NCBI GenBank assembly: GCA_963978905.1
Contig: OZ022256.1
Location: 30,839,426 to 30,903,425 of the forward strand
Length of the DNA: 64,000 bases
DNA from: Trichostrongylus colubriformis
Lineage: Eukaryota; Nematoda; Chromadorea; Rhabditida; Trichostrongylidae
Reading direction: 5' to 3'
Positions 62,301 to 64,000 of the stretch are shown piece by piece (positions within the stretch are counted from its first letter, which is position 1; the number at the start of each line of letters is the position of its first letter). The position numbers and the translations under genes are program-made. A model generated the notes under the pieces. That model was not told the origin of the DNA and ran no database searches. It saw only the letters and a program-made list of their open reading frames with translations.

Positions 62301-64000
62301 GTGTGGCGTGCTGTTGAACGCATAGTACTTGGTTCGGAAAATTTGGAGACGGTATGTGATCTATTATTTTTACTGGTACCGTATTGTGCGGTGGATGTAG
62401 TTTTTCCACGATTAAGGTGGAGTTAATCTCAGTAGGACACCGTAGTAAAATTTCTCAGGAATAAGTCTGGGTAAAGGAAAGGATAGGGCAAAGCATTGAA
62501 GACAAAGGCACACCATTCGATAATCAGATTAGTGGTTCACTTACCTGGGCACGTAGGTTCTTGAAGATCAGGCTGCACCTTTGTTGGAGCTGCACGGTTC
62601 ACTCTCACGGTGTTGTGCCTGTTTCATCATAACCAAGCCACGCCCACCAAACCAAATCGAACCTGGCTTCAGACGAACGGATTCCCGACGTGGGAGCTGC
62701 GTTCAGCATAGAAATGGCTGCTTTGCTGATATATCTTCTCTTATTACAAGTTTTACTCTCCAATTGAGCGTCGCATTTGAAATTTGCTCGTCTATTATCA
62801 GGCGCGATTTGATTGGCTGGGGTGGCTTGGTTATGTTCAAGCAGGCACGACACCGTGATGGTGCACCGTGCAGCCGCAACGGAAGTGCAGCCGAAGCAGT
62901 TTCAGAAGGACCCACGCCCCATGAAAGTAAGCTGCCTTTATCGCTAGAGGTGGAGGCAGTGGAGTAGAGGCGGAATAGACAACGGAAGCTGTAGATAGAT
63001 GATTGTAGGTACAGCAGAGACAGGGATACAGCAGCGAAATCGGTTCCTTGGGTGTAAGTGAATAGTGGCAGGGTTAGGAGAGGAACTAATCGGTCAGATG
63101 CTGCGGTGTGGTGGTCACTAGTATGGAAATTGCGAATGAGTATTTCATACACAATCACCCTATATCTACTTTGTTTCAGCAGTTCGATCGCCTCAAAACA
63201 GTGTTGCTCCCAACCCATGCAGATGTGTTGGTCTTATTATCGCTACTAGCGGATGAAGCAGTGCTGCCGCCAGAACTGCTTACAAGTCCTCTTCGTCGAG
63301 CCTATCACGGGGCTATTCAGATGCTACTGGCTATCGAGGTGAACTCATTTAACCGTTTTTTTTTCATTGAATTTAACTGGAGTGGGACCACTCAGGTCGA
63401 TTCACTTAGGTCGTTATGTGTCTGTTCCTACAGAAGGATTATTCACCTATGCCTTATATTCCCAGAAATACATATGTCTATTTCATCTATTTATATTCGT
63501 TTTGCAGGCGTATTGCCATGGTACTCGTTCTCGTAGTTCAAATACACGAAGTCTTCTGAAAACCATTGGCAGTATGGGTACGTTTCCAAATTATCGCCAG
63601 CATTTATGCAAAGATTAATTTCCCAGTTTGGAAAATTGCTTTTTTTTTGGTGCTAGTCCCACTTTGAAACGAGTAAAACCAATCTAAAGACAATGACAAC
63701 TTTTTCTATGCTGGCAAATCCGTTCCTTTCATTCAACAGCGAATCGAAATGAATTGAGATGCCGAGTCGAGTCCATCGGGTATGCATCTTCAGAACAGAT
63801 TTTTGCGGAACCTCTAGCGATGCTATGCGTGCAAGCTAGAGATCAAGTGATCCGTAAAAATCCAGCTACATGCGATGCCCCTAGCTCGCACGTCACAGTG
63901 CTCAATCCTGTCTTAACGATACATGCTCGAATACAGCTGACGATACTGGCGAAGGCCGCTAAGTACTGTGTATCGAATGCTTCCCAGTCTAGGCAGCTTG
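38371..64000 (+). CDS. gon-4: gon-4 / GON4L-family nuclear regulator (runs off right edge)
   Basis: Nuclear protein family; worm gon-4 times gonad-precursor divisions, and human GON4L/YARP associates with YY1 and Sin3/HDAC co-repressors. Exons: 38371-38428, 38806-38966, 39037-39156, 39270-39365, 40517-40657, 41199-41345, 41407-41479, 41639-41773, 43161-43315, 45599-45652, 46015-46101, 48017-48164, 49232-49433, 49528-49657, 49751-49858, 50878-51066, 53584-54030, 55022-55822, 55925-56017, 60581-60682, 60791-61006, 61099-61161, 62087-62137, 62187-62351, 63180-63338, 63508-63577, 63740-64000+. All junctions are phase-consistent. Diagnostic blocks: acidic PADDDDPDDEEYNVL, then HVQLLTQ (family 'QHVQLLTQ'), YPDLLPG and FTAGEDLLLAHAL followed by LLPCKTTAQIRSHL (family 'YPELLPV...FTKAEDNLLALGL...LLTCKTAHQL'), a Myb/SANT-like region. 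Exon 55022-55822 is Arg/Ser-rich. The start is the ATG after TTACAG; the first exon is the least certain. Confidence 0.87.
46207..47230. mobile_element. Inverted-repeat element in a gon-4 intron
   Basis: Arms at about 46,207-46,345 and 47,103-47,230 are reverse complements (GGTCGAAGTGGCCATTCGGA, GACGCTGATCTCGAATCTGC, TTTGCAAAACGAT). The interior contains the dispersed repeat also seen at 27,905-28,500. It lies between gon-4 exons 46015-46101 and 48017-48164. No transposase is seen. Confidence 0.65.
46375..46930. repeat. Dispersed repeat, partner of 27,905-28,500
   Basis: Shares ordered blocks with 27,905-28,500, including CGTTCTCG, GTGCGATTTTCGTGTTCAGG and CCAATTCGAGGATTTGACCA. Non-coding. 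Confidence 0.6.
47325..47720 (+). repeat. Dispersed repeat, relative of 20,560-20,940
   Basis: Carries the same block order as 20,560-20,940 with the CATGCATGGCGC word at the start and CATGCGTGGCGCAT at the end. It lies in the 1.9-kb gon-4 intron before exon 48017-48164. Confidence 0.7.
48309..48996. mobile_element. Mutator-like miniature element with a 9-bp target duplication
   Basis: The left end GGGTGTGTATAAAGTGGTAC is matched by its exact complement at the right end. The 9-bp word GGCTTCGAT lies directly outside both ends (48,300-48,308 and 48,997-49,005). Arms of about 160 bp each contain two tandem hairpin words of the type CTTCGCACCTAATGTGCGAAG. The inner 370 bp is AT-rich with no transposase. 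Terminal repeats plus a 9-bp duplication are typical of Mutator-like (MULE) elements. It lies in the gon-4 intron between exons 48017-48164 and 49232-49433. Confidence 0.82.
49027..49215. mobile_element. G-tract miniature element, copy 2 (left end truncated)
   Basis: Matches copy 1 (19,607-19,848) from CGTCAAAGCTTCTTTCCCTC onward. It carries an 18-base G run near 49,107-49,124 and ends ACTTTATTTGACCCC. The first 40 or so bases present in copies 1 and 3 are missing. It ends only 16 bp before the gon-4 exon at 49,232, so its right end is close to the splice acceptor. Confidence 0.78.
49931..50815 (-). mobile_element. Deleted mariner element (885 bp) in a gon-4 intron
   Basis: The ends are TTAGGTTGTCCCAAAGGCTT on the left and the complement of TTAGGTTGTCCCAAAAGTCT on the right. 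TA follows the right end, but the left flank reads GA, presumably a mutated TA. The element fills most of the intron between gon-4 exons ending 49,858 and starting 50,878, on the strand opposite to the gene. Confidence 0.87.
50006..50700 (-). pseudogene. Mariner transposase remnant
   Basis: Pieces in different frames read, in order: TEACHSISAALGKG and VRRWFISFSNGEIDMKDKPR (DNA-binding domain), WFWDEEGMLFREAL and CTHQLQQL (middle region), HDNARSHFAK, and PHPPYSLDIAPSGYHL to the C-terminus. The third catalytic aspartate of the DD34D triad ('LAPSDYH') is replaced by G, and the central region is shortened with frameshifts. It is not functional. Confidence 0.88.
52262..52506 (+). pseudogene. Duplicated transposase N-terminus in the left arm
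   Basis: From ATG at 52,262 the frame reads MPSGTHFSEYENGQILAHKD, then LSNRKISEKMGLSQSLIN, then YGTKKGSGRP and a stop, then ELSEKQKRRILNAASDSRKG. This parallels the paired-like DNA-binding domain of Tc3 transposase. It is the inverted counterpart of the N-terminus in the right arm and is disconnected from any catalytic part. Confidence 0.75.
52690..53262 (-). pseudogene. Tc3-like transposase remnant, right arm
   Basis: On the minus strand it starts MPSGTHFSEYENGQILAHKD at 53,262 and continues through the helix-turn-helix region to SRKGACRRCRELAPAVSKNT. It then reads ARIHFAKWN and, near 52,740-52,775, IFSDEKKFNLDGSDG and YWRDLGKEP, the first catalytic block of Tc3-type transposases. An in-frame stop follows GSRRP, and frame breaks occur later. 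The rest of the DDE domain is absent. Non-autonomous. Confidence 0.82.
54175..54590. mobile_element. Inverted-repeat miniature element in a gon-4 intron
   Basis: Outer arms (AATCGTCCACGGAA... and its complement) and inner arms (TTGGCCGGGTGGGC and its complement near 54,330 and 54,440) are nested symmetrically around a GC-rich centre. Within the left arm GCGAAAACGTGAG occurs twice. No coding content is supported. It lies between exons 53584-54030 and 55022-55822. Confidence 0.7.
56923..58850. repeat. 428-bp tandem repeat array, about 4.5 copies
   Basis: Landmarks such as GATCCAATCCATCCCTCTTA recur at 56,923, 57,351, 57,779, 58,207 and 58,635, a strict 428-bp period. The middle copies are essentially identical; the first and last carry a few substitutions. 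Each copy contains an open frame on each strand (106 and 89 codons) simply because the sequence is repeated; neither resembles a known protein. The array continues for another 128 bp at 59,618-59,745 after an insertion. It sits in the large gon-4 intron 56,018-60,580. Confidence 0.95.
58851..59617. mobile_element. TTAA-flanked element (767 bp) inserted in the tandem array
   Basis: The left end is TTAAAGGCACCGGGAGGGGG and the right end is the complement of TTAAAGACACCAGGAGGGGG, with TTAA at both borders. The tandem unit is interrupted precisely at GAGATTA and resumes with TGTACTTTCCATAGCGCT. The right 160 bp is closely related, in reverse, to 61,576-61,780. A G-tract miniature element (59,184-59,418) is nested inside. 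Confidence 0.82.
59184..59418. mobile_element. G-tract miniature element, copy 3
   Basis: Begins GGGTCAAATAAAGTC followed by a long G run, and ends with a C run followed by GACTTTATTTGACTC. The inner arms carry the GACGCAACTTTG and CTAGGCTTAGGCTAAA blocks and their complements. The centre is inverted relative to copy 1. It is nested within the TTAA element, making it the youngest layer here. Confidence 0.8.
59618..59745. repeat. Remainder of the 428-bp tandem repeat
   Basis: From TGTACTTTCCATAGCGCT to GATTGTGAGCT it continues the tandem unit interrupted at 58,850, with a few substitutions relative to the core copies. After 59,746 the sequence diverges. Confidence 0.85.
59746..60580. other. 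End of the 4.6-kb gon-4 intron
   Basis: Contains a TCTGTCCGTACGTCC-type run near 59,905-59,940, similar to the one near 745-780. A 'GTGTGGGGACAAGTCTGGGAGG' type motif occurs in two variants (about 59,975 and 60,240), suggesting a diverged tandem repeat of about 270 bp. No exon was supported before 60,581. Confidence 0.45.
61576..62042. mobile_element. TTAA-flanked non-autonomous element (467 bp) in a gon-4 intron
   Basis: Left end TTAAAGACACCGTAAGGGAG; right end CCCCCTTCCGGTTCCTTTAA; TTAA at both borders. The first 200 bp matches, inverted, the right portion of the element at 58,851-59,617 (ATTTTGGCTTACGGTAG, CAAACTCGCCAATTT, GCCTTGGCATGGTGCC). It ends 44 bp before the gon-4 exon at 62,087. 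Confidence 0.8.
62503..62885. repeat. Inverted-repeat element in a gon-4 intron
   Basis: Arms at about 62,585-62,665 and 62,803-62,880 are inverted copies (GCTGCACGGT, TCACGGTGT-GTGCCTG, ATAACCAAGCCAC). Just to the left, CAAAGGCACACCATTCGATA resembles the left end of the TTAA element at 23,322, but no matching right TTAA end was found. The rest of the intron up to 63,179 has no recognisable content. Confidence 0.55.

Overview
This window comes from a nematode nuclear genome, most likely a strongylid parasite of the hookworm type. That assignment is an inference. It rests on nematode-like split genes, candidate trans-splice acceptors just upstream of start codons, very low gene density, and an unusually heavy load of Tc1/mariner-type and other inverted-repeat elements. 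There is no prokaryotic organisation. I recognise three genes with confidence and one orphan exon.

Layout. Bases 1-11,000 are repeat-dominated: diverged tandem repeats (about 880-1,460), a Tc3-like transposon (4,762-6,435), and a 1,331-bp near-perfect palindrome (7,962-9,292) inserted in an older dispersed repeat. Bases 11,064-19,955 (minus strand) hold rpn-2/PSMD1, the largest non-ATPase scaffold subunit of the 26S proteasome base, in 27 exons with one apparent single-base frameshift. Bases 20,100-27,000 are intergenic repeats, including a deleted mariner (21,655-22,553) and a TTAA-flanked element. Bases 27,005-31,139 (minus) hold a two-exon PMP3/UPF0057 membrane proteolipid gene whose 3.9-kb intron is filled with an inverted-repeat element split by another mariner. 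Bases 31,140-36,450 are mainly repeats. A REEP/TB2-DP1-like terminal exon lies at 36,454-36,600 (minus).

From 38,371 to the right edge (plus strand) runs a gon-4/GON4L-type nuclear regulator. I could chain 27 exons in frame (about 1,477 codons) before the window ends. Its introns have absorbed a mariner, a Tc3-like element, a Mutator-like miniature element with a 9-bp target duplication, two TTAA-flanked elements, several inverted-repeat elements, two members of a G-tract miniature family, and a 428-bp tandem array.

The three genes have unrelated housekeeping or developmental roles (protein degradation, membrane proteolipid, chromatin/transcription), and nothing suggests a shared operon. I found no protein-level evidence for an undescribed biological system. 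The most distinctive material is architectural: the giant palindrome with repeated small hairpins in each arm, Tc3-type elements that keep a two-site terminal structure, and a three-level nest (tandem array, TTAA element, G-tract element) inside a gon-4 intron. All exon boundaries were read by eye from reading frame, GT/AG signals and remembered family similarity; none was checked against transcripts.
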